Assembly (NCBI GenBank): GCA_045130275.1
Contig: JBGUPL010000065.1
Location: 1 to 62,257, forward strand
Direction of reading: 5' to 3'
DNA from: F23-D06 sp045130275
GTDB lineage: Bacteria; Bacteroidota; Bacteroidia; Bacteroidales; WCHB1-69
Length of the DNA stretch: 62,257 nucleotides
A model generated the notes under the pieces. It ran no database searches and was not told where the DNA came from. It worked only from the letters and a program-made list of their open reading frames with translations. Shown piece after piece: positions 1 to 8,386 of this stretch; position 1 is the first letter of the stretch, and every line of letters begins with the position of its first letter. The position numbers were made by a program, and so were the translations under genes.

Positions 1-374
1 ACGCTCAGCATCTGCTGCGTCGAGGTGATCGAGTAGTTGTTGCCGCCGTTGGGGTCAATTTCCGTCTTGAGGAAATAAGGGCCTTGCCCCCAGTCAATGT
101 TGGCGAAAACGCCTTGGGCGACGTTGCCGTCACCGACCTGCAAGGTGAGCAGGCCGTTGGCGTTCGTGGTGACCGTGTGGGTTTCCACATATACGGTCAT
201 ACCCGTGGCGGTGCCTTGCAGCACGCTCACGCGCACACCCACGTTCGAGTTCGTCACCAGGTGGTTGGTCGCGTCGCGCACCACAGCCTGGTAGCTGAAC
301 TTCTCGGGCGCCTGTGCGAACAGACTGGCCACACAGAGCACCATGATTGCGAAAAGTAGGTAAATTTTTTTCAT
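1..374 (-). CDS. Secreted protein with FSYQAVVRD N-terminus, 3' end outside window
   Basis: I translated this by eye from the ATG at 374; the frame stays open to the window edge (about 124 residues seen). The product starts with a signal peptide (MKKIYLLFAIMVLCVASLFAQ) cut after Ala-Gln. It continues APEKFSYQAVVRD, a motif I know from the N-termini of many secreted Bacteroidales proteins that often end in FISUMP or T9SS sorting domains. The visible part is Thr/Gly/Asn-rich and reads like a beta-sandwich. It lies 72 bp downstream of another secreted-protein gene on the same strand, so co-transcription is plausible. The missing C-terminus would decide the family. Confidence 0.8.
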   Translation of the reverse strand, partial: MKKIYLLFAIMVLCVASLFAQAPEKFSYQAVVRDATNHLVTNSNVGVRVSVLQGTATGMTVYVETHTVTTNANGLLTLQVGDGNVAQGVFANIDWGQGPYFLKTEIDPNGGNNYSITSTQQMLS

Positions 375-403
375 AACTTTATAGTTTTGGTGAAACTTTT
401 TTC

Positions 404-438
404 GGTTAATGGGTTAATGGGTTGGTTAGAGAGTTAAC
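404..438. repeat. Short-word tandem array, GGTTAATG family
   Basis: Imperfect repeats of GGTTAATG/GGTTAGA fill the space between two minus-strand genes. It is one of about 25 related intergenic arrays in the window. Confidence 0.75.
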
Positions 439-446
439 TGATGAAA

Positions 447-932
447 CTATTTACGTACAACTTTGAATGTTTTGAGGACGCGTTTGCCATCACGGAGCTC
501 CAGAAAATAGGTGCCGGTGGCATACTGCCCGATTTGGAAGGTGGTAAGGTCGTCAGTGACTGGAATCCGCTGCAGGAGTTTGCCCTTGCTGTCGAAGAGG
601 TGGGCCTGCAGACCATCCATCGGGATCTCAAAGCCGTTGAGCAACAGCTGGGCGAGATTCTCGGTGGGGTTGGGGAACACAATGGCATTGAGGGTGATCT
701 GAGGGTAGGGGTTGATGCCCACCGCCTGGATCTCGTAAGGCTGTTGTACGCCCTCGGCCACGGAAATGGAACCGTTGCTGTTGGTCACCGTCTCCGTGAC
801 AATCTGCCCGACCGTGTAGCTGACACTTCCGGTCGAATTCTGAGCATCTCCGCCCACGGGGACCAGTGCCGACTGCCCCATGGCGAACAAACCTAAGATG
901 CTGAAAAACAATAATGTGTAAATCTTTTTCAT
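447..932 (-). CDS. Small secreted protein with T9SS type A sorting domain
   Basis: 161 residues from the ATG at 932. A longer upstream frame is rejected because a TAnnTTTG promoter box lies at 975-982. An N-terminal signal peptide (MKKIYTLLFFSILGLFAMGQ) is followed by a short domain with SVSYTVGQIVTETVTNSNGSI, then a classic C-terminal T9SS type A sorting domain from about residue 85: VFPNPTENLAQL at its start and the basic end KTFKVVRK. Proteins of this layout cross the outer membrane through T9SS and may be anchored to A-LPS or released. The short N-domain has no function I recognise. Confidence 0.85.
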   Translation of the reverse strand: MKKIYTLLFFSILGLFAMGQSALVPVGGDAQNSTGSVSYTVGQIVTETVTNSNGSISVAEGVQQPYEIQAVGINPYPQITLNAIVFPNPTENLAQLLLNGFEIPMDGLQAHLFDSKGKLLQRIPVTDDLTTFQIGQYATGTYFLELRDGKRVLKTFKVVRK

Positions 933-974
933 ATCATCAAGATTTAAATGATTAATAATCCTACAATCTGCTTG

Positions 975-982
975 CAAAATTA
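975..982 (-). promoter_or_regulatory. Bacteroidota -7 box (TAATTTTG) for the gene starting at 932
   Basis: CAAAATTA on the plus strand reads TAATTTTG on the minus strand, matching TAnnTTTG about 43 nt ahead of the ATG. Confidence 0.55.
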
Positions 983-1097
983 ATAAAAGAAAAACAATTC
1001 TCATCAGGGTGCTGTTTACGATGAAATATTGCAATAATAAACAAATCGCTGATATACAGATATTTGCGTGTTTATAATGTGTTGAAAACATGATTTT

Positions 1098-1113
1098 TAC
1101 GTAAAATTACGTA
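1098..1113. promoter_or_regulatory. Perfect 7-2-7 palindrome TACGTAAAATTACGTA
   Basis: A perfect inverted repeat lies in the 318-bp gap 933-1250, upstream of the promoter of the T9SS gene. It has the form of a dimeric-repressor operator and a core similar to the two operators at 53.0 kb. Apart from this, the promoter box and a weak hairpin at 1223-1243, I see nothing in the gap. Confidence 0.4.
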
Positions 1114-1222
1114 TTCGTTCGGCTTTCTTTTCGGAAAAAATACCAACAGCGGAATGTTGACAGCGGCGCCCTCTGCAACCACTCTGAATCTCCCGAAAAA
1201 ACAACAAAATAAAGAATAATGA

Positions 1223-1243
1223 AGCGGCTAACTACAAACCGCT
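1223..1243 (-). terminator. Weak terminator after the response regulator
   Basis: AGCGG and CCGCT arms, 8 bp beyond the regulator's stop, are followed on the minus strand by a T-rich tract. The stem is only 5 bp. Confidence 0.35.
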
Positions 1244-1250
1244 GACTTGT

Positions 1251-1883
1251 TTATACGATACCGTGTTCGAATACCCAGTTGATCAATTCACCGGTGCTGT
1301 TGAAGCCCAGTTTCTTGAAAATATTGTTTTTATGGGTCTCCACGGTGCGGGTGCTGATGTTAAGGGCATCAGCTATCTGTTTTACACTCAGTCCTTTGGA
1401 ACAAAGTCGCACGATGTCCAGTTCCCTGTCGGTGAAAATTTCATGGGAGGTCGCTTTGGCGGTGGAGACAGCGTGGATGATTTCCGAGATGTCCTGGCCG
1501 AAATATTCGATACCTTGATAGACGGATTTGATGGCGTCAAGCAGAGTGGGGATGTCGGCGTATTTGGTGATGAATCCGTTGATGCCGGCGTCCACGAGCT
1601 GGAGGATGGTCTCCTTGTTGGTGTCAGCCGAGATGACCAGCACTTTGATGTCCGTCCCGCGGTATCGGAGGAATTGCACCACATCCGCCCCGTTCCCGTC
1701 GGGAAGCATGAGGTCGAGCAACAGCACGTCCACGTCGGGCATCTGTTTGAGTTGCCGTTTGGTCTCCTCCACCGTGGAGGCTTCACCCACAACCCGGCAC
1801 TCGCCGCTGCCGTTCAGCGCCAACGTCATCCCCATGCGGGTCAGGATTTGGTCTTCCACCAGGAATATTTTTATCGGATTCAT
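1251..1883 (-). CDS. NarL/FixJ-family response regulator with LuxR-type HTH
   Basis: 210 residues. The receiver domain (about 1-120) has the acidic pair E10-D11, phospho-acceptor D57 in LLLDLMLP, S85 in VLVISA and K107 in GFITKYA, so the active site is complete. The LuxR-type DNA-binding domain (about 145-205) shows FTDRELDIVRLCSKGLSVKQIA and STRTVETHKNNIFKKLG. It lies 110 bp downstream of a hybrid TPR/histidine kinase gene on the same strand, its most likely partner. The target genes cannot be told from the window; the secreted-protein genes just downstream are possible. Confidence 0.93.
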   Translation of the reverse strand: MNPIKIFLVEDQILTRMGMTLALNGSGECRVVGEASTVEETKRQLKQMPDVDVLLLDLMLPDGNGADVVQFLRYRGTDIKVLVISADTNKETILQLVDAGINGFITKYADIPTLLDAIKSVYQGIEYFGQDISEIIHAVSTAKATSHEIFTDRELDIVRLCSKGLSVKQIADALNISTRTVETHKNNIFKKLGFNSTGELINWVFEHGIV

Positions 1884-1939
1884 ACGGTTTTCATTTATTT
1901 ATTATACATATTATTATAATAGTCCCTTTCGATGCCTCG

Positions 1940-1981
1940 CATCCCTTCTTTCAGAAAGGGTGGCGGCAGGCTGGGGTAGTC
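1940..1981 (-). repeat. Degenerate copy of the dispersed ACTACCCC hairpin repeat
   Basis: On the minus strand this begins ACTACCCC, then a GC-rich hairpin, then CCCTTTCT-GAA-AGAAGGG. It aligns with the better-preserved copies at 20888-20930 and 20960-21008. It lies between the kinase and the regulator genes. Confidence 0.6.
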
Positions 1982-1993
1982 CCAAGATCACCG

Positions 1994-3940
1994 TCAAGGC
2001 GTTTCAAAAGGGGTGGTGGGGAGGGTAAGCGTGAAAGTGCTGCCCTTTCCCTCGGCACTCACGAATGTCAGGTCTCCGTGGGCCTTGTGTGCCAGCGACT
2101 TGCAGACGATGAGCCCCAACCCGGTGCCGGTCTCCTGGCCTGTGCCTGGTGCCGAAATCCTCTTCAGCTGGAAGATGGTGTTCTGCAGGGCTTCATTCAT
2201 TCCCACCCCGTGATCCACGACAGACAGGGAAAGCTTGTCTTCATCCCTGCGGGTCTCAATCTCGATGGAACCGCCTTCGTGGGAGAATTTCACCGCGTTG
2301 GAGAGCAGATTGCGCAGAATGGTCTCCACATAGTTGTGATCGGTGAAGACGTGGCACACGTCATCCAAATCGGAGCTGATGGTGATTTTTTTCTCGTCGG
2401 TGATCGGCTGCAAAAGCTGTATGGTCTTGCGCACCGCGGCGGTGAGGTCCACCCGTATGGGATTGAAGGACATGTTGCCGGTTTCCATTCGCGCCCAGTC
2501 CAAAAGGCTTGTCAGGAGATTGACGAGCTGGTCACCGGACTTCTTCAGCGCCTGGATTTGCTGCTTTTTCTGATCATCGGTCACCTCTTCATAGTGCGAC
2601 GACAGGTAGCCGAGCAACTGTGCCTGCGCTTTCACAGGATTTTTCATATCGTGGGATATGATGGTGAAGAACTGGTTCTTGATATTGTCTATCTCAGCCA
2701 GTTTTTCATTGCGGCGCTTGTGGATTTTGGCCAGTCGGTATCCGTAAACAGCGAAAGCGGCACAGAACAAAGCGACGAATAGGCCTGTGAAAGCCAGGAT
2801 GCTGCGGTTGCGGATGGCATTCTGCTTGACTGCGAGTTCCTGCTCTTTTTCCTTGACGTCGAATTGGGCTTGGTACTCGCCAATGATCTTCTGTTGCCTC
2901 TCTTCGTTGAGTTCTTCATTGAGCGCTGACGCCTGCTCAAGGTAATACAACGCCTTTTCAGGCCGCTGGGTCTCTTTGTAGAGCGCGCTTAGGTTGCGTT
3001 GGATGCGGAGAAGCTGGGGACGGAATCCTGTTTCGATGCAGAGCCGCTCGCCTTCGAGAAGATGTCTCTCGGCGGCGTTGTAATCCTTGAGATGGGTTTC
3101 GGCGGCACCGATCTGCTTGAGTGTAATGATCTTGTCCATGGTGTTTCCGGTCTGGTCGAAGATCTCCAACGCTTGCAGACAGGTTTTGCGGCACTCTCTC
3201 CACTGGTTTGTGTGGGCGAGGATGTCGGCCTTTTGGGAGAGCCGCACCCCGACTTTCCCAATGCGTCCGGCTTTGCTGTCGATGTCTATGGCTTCCTCAA
3301 TCGCTTCCAGAGCCTCGTCGGGCCGGTCCATGAGGAGCAGAATCTCGCTTTTGACCCCCAGGCGGACAGCCAGGGCCTTGTCGTCGGTGCCCTTGCGTTC
3401 AAGGGCGATGGCACGGTTGATATAGTCGAGGGCGTTGTCAAGTTGGTGGGTGTAGCAGTGCACGGCCGCCAGCGCGTTGAGGGCGGTGCTGCGCAGTCTG
3501 TCGTCGTCGAGTCGTTCCCCCAAGTCGTAGTCCTTCTGGGCGTATTCAATGGCTTTGGCATTGTCACCTTCTCTTAGATAAGCGACATCGAGTAGCTCGT
3601 AACAACTTGATAACCAATATAAAGAATCTTTTGGCACGAGATTCTCAGCGGTAAGGCCGAGTTTGATGGCACGAGGGAAATCGCTGGCGTCAAGCTTGTG
3701 GAGCCCCATGCCGAGATATGTGAGCATCTCCGCGAATTTGCGGTCGTGGTCGTTGGGATCAAGTACAGGACGGTCGTAAAGATCCTCTTGCTCAAAAACA
3801 CCGATGAGTTGCTTCGCGTATGCGAACCGCTGGTTCCGGGTGCTGCTCTCAAACTGTCTGAACAACGAGTCGATGTCGCCCTGTGCGGACAACGACAAGG
3901 GCAGCGACAATAGTACGATTAGGTATAGCCTTTTGATCAT
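1994..3940 (-). CDS. TPR-containing sensor histidine kinase
   Basis: 648 residues from the ATG at 3940; a start at 3979 would be upstream of the promoter box at 3960-3967. Order: signal peptide (MIKRLYLIVLLSLPLSLSAQ), a periplasmic TPR array (about 30-340), a coiled linker, one membrane helix (SILAFTGLFVALFCAAFAVY, about 382-401), then cytoplasmic HisKA and HATPase domains. The phospho-acceptor His sits in FTIISHDMKNPV near residue 428; the N box is NLLSNAVKFS, G1 is VVDHGVGM and G2 is GTGLGL. All catalytic boxes are intact. This TPR-TM-kinase layout is common in Bacteroidota, where the TPR domain is the presumed sensor. It probably phosphorylates the regulator immediately downstream. Confidence 0.93.
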   Translation of the reverse strand: MIKRLYLIVLLSLPLSLSAQGDIDSLFRQFESSTRNQRFAYAKQLIGVFEQEDLYDRPVLDPNDHDRKFAEMLTYLGMGLHKLDASDFPRAIKLGLTAENLVPKDSLYWLSSCYELLDVAYLREGDNAKAIEYAQKDYDLGERLDDDRLRSTALNALAAVHCYTHQLDNALDYINRAIALERKGTDDKALAVRLGVKSEILLLMDRPDEALEAIEEAIDIDSKAGRIGKVGVRLSQKADILAHTNQWRECRKTCLQALEIFDQTGNTMDKIITLKQIGAAETHLKDYNAAERHLLEGERLCIETGFRPQLLRIQRNLSALYKETQRPEKALYYLEQASALNEELNEERQQKIIGEYQAQFDVKEKEQELAVKQNAIRNRSILAFTGLFVALFCAAFAVYGYRLAKIHKRRNEKLAEIDNIKNQFFTIISHDMKNPVKAQAQLLGYLSSHYEEVTDDQKKQQIQALKKSGDQLVNLLTSLLDWARMETGNMSFNPIRVDLTAAVRKTIQLLQPITDEKKITISSDLDDVCHVFTDHNYVETILRNLLSNAVKFSHEGGSIEIETRRDEDKLSLSVVDHGVGMNEALQNTIFQLKRISAPGTGQETGTGLGLIVCKSLAHKAHGDLTFVSAEGKGSTFTLTLPTTPFETP

Positions 3941-3959
3941 AAGGGGTGATTTCAAGCGG

Positions 3960-3967
3960 CAAAGGTA
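3960..3967 (-). promoter_or_regulatory. -7 box (TACCTTTG) for the histidine kinase
   Basis: CAAAGGTA on the plus strand, 20 nt upstream of the ATG at 3940. It implies a very short 5' leader and supports the chosen start. Confidence 0.65.
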
Positions 3968-4167
3968 CATATTTTTCAAATGCGCGGACGGATGAAATTA
4001 CTGTTCCAATAGGTTTGGCTTGCCCCACGTCTCACTAAAAATTGTGACAGGGAGAGCTGAAAAACGCAAAAAATGGGGATGGTCCACGTTGCGGAATAGT
4101 TGTTTCTTTGCATCGTGAAATTCAGAGCAGAATTGTCATGATTTTATAATAATTGGTTGTTGTTGAT

Positions 4168-4199
4168 AAAAGACGGAAGGCTAAGGCCTTCCGTCTTCT
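4168..4199. terminator. Strong hairpin terminator
   Basis: Twelve-bp perfect stem AAGACGGAAGGC / GCCTTCCGTCTT with a 4-nt loop, flanked by A and T runs. It directly follows the stop of the minus-strand CHU_C gene at 4200 and isolates it from the kinase gene. Confidence 0.85.
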
Positions 4200-5573
4200 T
4201 TATCGCAACACGGTCACGCTTCCTGAAACGGATTTGGCGGCCGTGTTCCTTTCCTTGTAATGGATTTCATATCGATATACCCCTTCAGGGACGTAACAGG
4301 CATTCCAACCGGATTCAATCTCCTGAGTCCGGAAGACAAGGCCTCCCCAGCGGTTATACACTTCCATCCGGTAATTCTCCACTTCTTCAGGATAATTGAA
4401 TACGGGTTTGAAGACATCGTTGTGTCCGTTACCATTCGGGTGGATGGCATTGGGAATCCAAATCTTTACGGACAGAGATTCCCCCGGATGGTAGAGGATA
4501 TGCAGCGTCACCATGGAATCACACCCGTCTGTGGAGATGAGTGTGAACGGATAATCGCCGGGAACAGTGTATGCCATCCCGTTGAAGAGAACAGTGTCAC
4601 CAGGGGAAATGTATTCCACAAGCTGGGTGTGTTCAACCGGTCGTATAGAAAGATGGAGAATCCGGTAATGTATGGTATCTTCACTGATGATGGAATCCTG
4701 CACAATGATGTTCCCCGGGACGGCTGTCTCTTCAGCGCTGATGAGGAATCCGTCCTCGAAATAACCTGTTCCTTGGCAGGTTGTCGCGAACATTGTCAAG
4801 GTGTCATGAACCCAGGGACGCCGTTCGATGTGGATACTGTCGATATAGAAGCGGTACATCATGGGAGCTGGATCCTGCCAGGTTCCGAGAGACTGAGCCG
4901 GCCATTGGAGGAGGGAGTCGTTGAAGAAGGCCAAGTGGTAGGGGGCGGGCATGTCATCAAAACCAGTCACGGTAAATCGTTCCCAAACCAGCCGTTCCCG
5001 TGTGAGTTCCAATGTGTCAACACCCACAAAGCTCCCCTTCCAGTCGTTGGTGTCGGCGATATACCCCACCACAAGACGTTTTCGTACGCTGTCGCCCGCG
5101 TAAACGGGGTCATAATTGCCAAAGGAAAAGGTGCTGAGACTGACACTTTGTGGCTTGGAGTCCAGCTCCGGGGTTATCACAAGGCTGACAAAACCAATAA
5201 GCGTCTGTTGGTACTGGTGCGTTCCGGGAAGGGAAGTGTATCTGGAACAGATTGGGATGCAGTGGTTCGTCAGGCCAGCACTCCATTCGTCAGGCCAGTA
5301 CAGTTCATACACCTCGCCGAGCATGGATCCGTGGTGGTCGTCGATGTTCCAGCGCCAGCAGTTGTCTTCCACAATGTCCACGGTACCAAATTGCGGAAGT
5401 TCCCAATAAGGTGTCCAATCTTCCGGATGGTCGAAGACCTCGTAATAAGGCAAGGAAATCACGCAATCCTCCTGTTGTGCCGATAGATGCGGAGACAGTA
5501 CAACCAACGCTGCGAGAGCAACCCATCGTGAAAGGAGCGGGCAGTGCTTACGTAGTGATTTCGTTTGTTCCAT
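4200..5573 (-). CDS. Secreted protein with CHU_C (gliding-motility-type) C-terminal domain
   Basis: 457 residues with an N-terminal signal peptide ending LSPHLSAQQ. The central part is beta-rich with no enzyme motif I recognise. The last 90 residues form a CHU_C / gliding-motility-associated domain: NAIHPNGNGHNDVFKP, then YRMEVYNRWGGLVF and a PEGVYRYEIHY strand, ending SGSVTVLR. This is the T9SS type B sorting signal class, so the protein is expected at the cell surface or outside the cell. A strong hairpin terminator follows. It shares the C-terminal module, but not the rest, with the product of 22509-24887. Confidence 0.85.
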   Translation of the reverse strand: MEQTKSLRKHCPLLSRWVALAALVVLSPHLSAQQEDCVISLPYYEVFDHPEDWTPYWELPQFGTVDIVEDNCWRWNIDDHHGSMLGEVYELYWPDEWSAGLTNHCIPICSRYTSLPGTHQYQQTLIGFVSLVITPELDSKPQSVSLSTFSFGNYDPVYAGDSVRKRLVVGYIADTNDWKGSFVGVDTLELTRERLVWERFTVTGFDDMPAPYHLAFFNDSLLQWPAQSLGTWQDPAPMMYRFYIDSIHIERRPWVHDTLTMFATTCQGTGYFEDGFLISAEETAVPGNIIVQDSIISEDTIHYRILHLSIRPVEHTQLVEYISPGDTVLFNGMAYTVPGDYPFTLISTDGCDSMVTLHILYHPGESLSVKIWIPNAIHPNGNGHNDVFKPVFNYPEEVENYRMEVYNRWGGLVFRTQEIESGWNACYVPEGVYRYEIHYKERNTAAKSVSGSVTVLR

Positions 5574-5688
5574 ATAGAGAATGCCTTATTTATCTGAAGT
5601 GATAACGCACGAGCAATGGGAAATGTTGCATCTTTTCCGATTATTTTAACTTCCATTATTCATAATGCTTGTAGCAAATCACTATCCG

Positions 5689-5727
5689 TTGGTCACGGAT
5701 CCCAATATATAGGGAGTTTGTGACCAA
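5689..5727. other. Inverted repeat between carrier gene and CHU_C gene
   Basis: Arms TTGGTCAC and GTGACCAA with a weaker TCCC/GGGA inner pair. It lacks a T tract, so it is a processing hairpin or a protein-binding site rather than a clear terminator. Confidence 0.45.
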
Positions 5728-5757
5728 TGAAATAATTAGCATCATGAGTAATGCGGG

Positions 5758-7005
5758 CTATATCAGCGAGAAGAGCACAAACAGCCAGTGGGCGGAAATG
5801 CCCGCTATGAGGCCGCCGACGGTATGCGAGATGATGGCTTTGGAGATAAGTTGGCGGTATCCCAGGGAGTCCAACATGCCAGTGTGGGTGCTCAAGAAGC
5901 CGCTCCAGCACATGCCCATGGCGGTGAAGACCGCAATGGCGTTGCCGTCGATGAGACCGGCGGCATCGAAAGCGGGAATCAAACCGATGGCTGCGCCAAC
6001 GGCGCCGAGCGCTGTGATGGGGAAGGCGATAAGCTCGGGATGCACGAACCCGAAGAGCCATTTGAAGACGAAGTCAATCTTGCCGGCAAGCCAGGGAAGC
6101 AAAGGCACACCTTCGTAAGCGGAGCCCGTGTAGCCGCCGTCCACCGAGGCCCCGAATGTGGTCATCATCACAATGGTGGAGATGATGAGCACGCCCGGGA
6201 TGATGGACAATCCGATCTCCACACCGCTCTTGCCGCCGTCAAGCATGGCGTTGAGCGTGCGAAGAAACGGTCCCTTCTTCTCCTCCTCGATTTTCACGCC
6301 TTTTTCCTCCGTCTCTTTGACCACTTCGTCCAAAGGCTTCTCCTCCACGACCGTGTCGGGCATTGGGGAGTCCAGCTCGGGGTAGGCTTTCAAAGTCAGT
6401 TTCTGCATCATGCGGGTGGTGACGATACTGCCGATGAATGCGCCTGCCAGTCCGACTAAGGCACCGCTACCGTAACCGCGACCGGTCATGAAGGCCACGA
6501 CCACCAACCCCATGCCGAAGGAGGTGCCGAAGTTCGTCAGCGAGGCAATCTGGTACTGCTTGAAGTATCGGCTGAAGGTCTTGTCTTTCGACAGCGTGAT
6601 AATGGCCGGGTTGTCGCTCAGGAAGGTCATCACCGCGCCGAGAGAGGCCACGCCGGGAAGATTGTAAAGCGGCTTCATCAGCGGCTTAAGCATCTTCTCC
6701 AACAGCACCACCACACCGAACTCCACAAACAGTTTGCTGATGGCGCCTGTCATCACCGTGATGGCCATGATGTAGAACACCGTGTCTATCAGCAGTTTAT
6801 ATGCTGTGTTCATAAAGGTGTTCAGCATATTCGGCAGCGTCATCTTGATGGACAGCCCGATAAAGAAGCCGAAGAACAGAATCAGGAAGATGATCAACTC
6901 ACGCGTGCGGCTGTAAGCGCGCACCATGTAACGCACCACGTTGTTGCGAGTGATCCTCGAAACCTGGTTCAGGATGTTGTTGGTTTTGAAATGGAATATG
7001 GGCAT
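5758..7005 (-). CDS. Gate-domain (nucleoside-recognition-like) membrane carrier
   Basis: 415 residues and about nine hydrophobic segments. Two Gate-like modules are visible: ITVMTGAISKLFVEFGVVVLLEK with the following LPGVASLGAVMTFLSDNPAI, and a second half from about residue 255. They are separated by a charged cytoplasmic loop (about 220-250, EEKPLDEVVKETEEKGVKIEEEKK). The family is annotated only as nucleoside-recognition/Gate, related to SpmA/SpmB and concentrative nucleoside transporters; the substrate is unknown. It lies downstream of a porin gene and the AtoE transporter gene on the same strand, suggesting a role in moving fermentation substrates or products (inference). The lysine aminomutase genes elsewhere make an amino-acid substrate imaginable but unproven. 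Confidence 0.7.
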   Translation of the reverse strand: MPIFHFKTNNILNQVSRITRNNVVRYMVRAYSRTRELIIFLILFFGFFIGLSIKMTLPNMLNTFMNTAYKLLIDTVFYIMAITVMTGAISKLFVEFGVVVLLEKMLKPLMKPLYNLPGVASLGAVMTFLSDNPAIITLSKDKTFSRYFKQYQIASLTNFGTSFGMGLVVVAFMTGRGYGSGALVGLAGAFIGSIVTTRMMQKLTLKAYPELDSPMPDTVVEEKPLDEVVKETEEKGVKIEEEKKGPFLRTLNAMLDGGKSGVEIGLSIIPGVLIISTIVMMTTFGASVDGGYTGSAYEGVPLLPWLAGKIDFVFKWLFGFVHPELIAFPITALGAVGAAIGLIPAFDAAGLIDGNAIAVFTAMGMCWSGFLSTHTGMLDSLGYRQLISKAIISHTVGGLIAGISAHWLFVLFSLI

Positions 7006-7009
7006 GGGT

Positions 7010-7110
7010 GGTTTAAGGTTAGAAGGTTAATAGGTTAGAAGGTTAATAGGTTAGAAGGTTAATAGTTGTTGTTGTTAGCAAATGGCCAAAAGCCAATAGC
7101 TAATAGCTAA
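7010..7110. repeat. Two adjacent arrays: GGTTAGAA/GGTTAATA octamers, then GCCAAAA/GCTAATA heptamers
   Basis: Three copies of a GGTTAGAA+GGTTAATA pair are followed by GCCAAAA, GCCAATA, GCTAATA, GCTAATT. The second array starts exactly at the stop codon of the porin gene, so two word families meet in one gap. Confidence 0.85.
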
Positions 7111-8288
7111 TTTTTCAATTTTTCCGGTAAGAATTTCATGAAGTCGAGACGCCAGGTGACGCCGACATTGGCGGTGAGGGTCATATCTTTCCATCCGTAA
7201 TCACTCATATAACCGCGGGGATGGGTCATCACATCATTGGCCACATACGCATGGACACGCAAGTCGGGATAGATGCGCGGACGGTATTCCACACCAAGAC
7301 CATAGAAACAGTAAGCACTGTTGTTGGGCATCAGCATGTCCACATCCACACGGTAGTCATGGCTGTCAAGATAGTAGTATCCAGCGGAATTCTGTTCGTA
7401 ACCGCCCTTGGCAAAGAGGTTTACACTTGGTGAAACGTGCCAGTCGAGACGGCTCACTACGGAGAAGTCATGGAAGAATTTCTTGAATCCGGCAGCACGG
7501 TTGATGTAATCTAAATAGATAGACCATTTGTTGAACGAGAGTTTGTTGCCGAGGGCGATGAAGTTGATGAACTTTCCGCGCTGGTACTCCAAAAAGTTGA
7601 CGGAATAAAGCGTGGAAAACGGTCCGAATTTGCCGTTCCAATAGAGGTTGTAGGAGAGAAGCCCCGAACCCCACCAGTTGTCCATGTATTTCACATAAGG
7701 AGAGTTGGCAACGTTGAGCACAAGTTTGTTCTTTCCGCTCTTGTCGGTGTAGGCGGCAGATACTCCAAGCAGGAAGCAAGGGAACGCCCCCCAGTAGTGC
7801 GTGTAGTAATAGACATCGATGGGCGGCGCGTCGTACTCGAACCCGCCCACGAAAATAGCCTCCTTGCCCATGCGCAGCGACCAGCGGTCGTTGAATTTGT
7901 ACTGAATGTAAAGGAAATCGGTGTTGTCGAACAACTCCGTAACCCCTTTGGCGGGGATGATGCGCTGGCGGAAGAAATAAGAGATGTGTTTGCCGATGTC
8001 ACCGCCGAGCAGGAAGTTGAAATAGTCGCCACGGAAGCCGTAGTGGTGCTGCTCGACAGAGCCGCTGAAATAAGGGTCAATATTACTCCATCTATCGAGG
8101 TTATAGTTGTACTCGAAGTCCGCGCGCGCCTCCAAATGGAAGGTCGTGAACTTGTGCTTGAAGTCCGGGTTCACCGCCTTCTTTTCCTTCTTGACCTTCT
8201 CTTTTTTGACGCTGTCCTCTTGCGATATGGCGGAAAACGGCAGAATCATGCATAAAATCAAACCCAAAAATACACTCAATTTATTCAT
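7107..8288 (-). CDS. Outer-membrane porin, OprP/OprO-like (phosphate-selective porin family)
   Basis: 393 residues from the ATG at 8288, supported by a -7 box at 8323-8330. A signal peptide (MNKLSVFLGLILCMILPFSAISQ) is followed by a short Lys-rich stretch and then alternating beta-strands with many aromatic girdle residues, as in 16-strand porins: LEARADFEYNYNLDRW, QYKFNDRWSLRMGKEAIF, GVTWRLDF near the end. Members form outer-membrane pores for small anions or other solutes. Its position between AtoE and the Gate-domain carrier suggests the three serve transport of related small molecules across both membranes. Substrate specificity cannot be read from sequence. Confidence 0.75.
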   Translation of the reverse strand: MNKLSVFLGLILCMILPFSAISQEDSVKKEKVKKEKKAVNPDFKHKFTTFHLEARADFEYNYNLDRWSNIDPYFSGSVEQHHYGFRGDYFNFLLGGDIGKHISYFFRQRIIPAKGVTELFDNTDFLYIQYKFNDRWSLRMGKEAIFVGGFEYDAPPIDVYYYTHYWGAFPCFLLGVSAAYTDKSGKNKLVLNVANSPYVKYMDNWWGSGLLSYNLYWNGKFGPFSTLYSVNFLEYQRGKFINFIALGNKLSFNKWSIYLDYINRAAGFKKFFHDFSVVSRLDWHVSPSVNLFAKGGYEQNSAGYYYLDSHDYRVDVDMLMPNNSAYCFYGLGVEYRPRIYPDLRVHAYVANDVMTHPRGYMSDYGWKDMTLTANVGVTWRLDFMKFLPEKLKN

Positions 8289-8322
8289 TATCAGATATTT
8301 GTAATTTCCTACCCTGAAAGTG

Positions 8323-8330
8323 CAAATGTA
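8323..8330 (-). promoter_or_regulatory. -7 box (TACATTTG) for the porin
   Basis: CAAATGTA on the plus strand, 35 nt upstream of the ATG at 8288. Confidence 0.55.
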
Positions 8331-8337
8331 TGAAAAT

Positions 8338-8386
8338 AATGGATAATTGATAATTGATGATGGATAATTATGCATTATGAATTACA
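8338..8386. repeat. TAATTGA/TAATGGA heptamer array overlapping the atoE stop
   Basis: Units TAATGGA, TAATTGA, TAATTGA, TGATGGA, TAATTAT, GCATTAT run up to and include the stop codon of atoE at 8382-8384. Confidence 0.8.
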
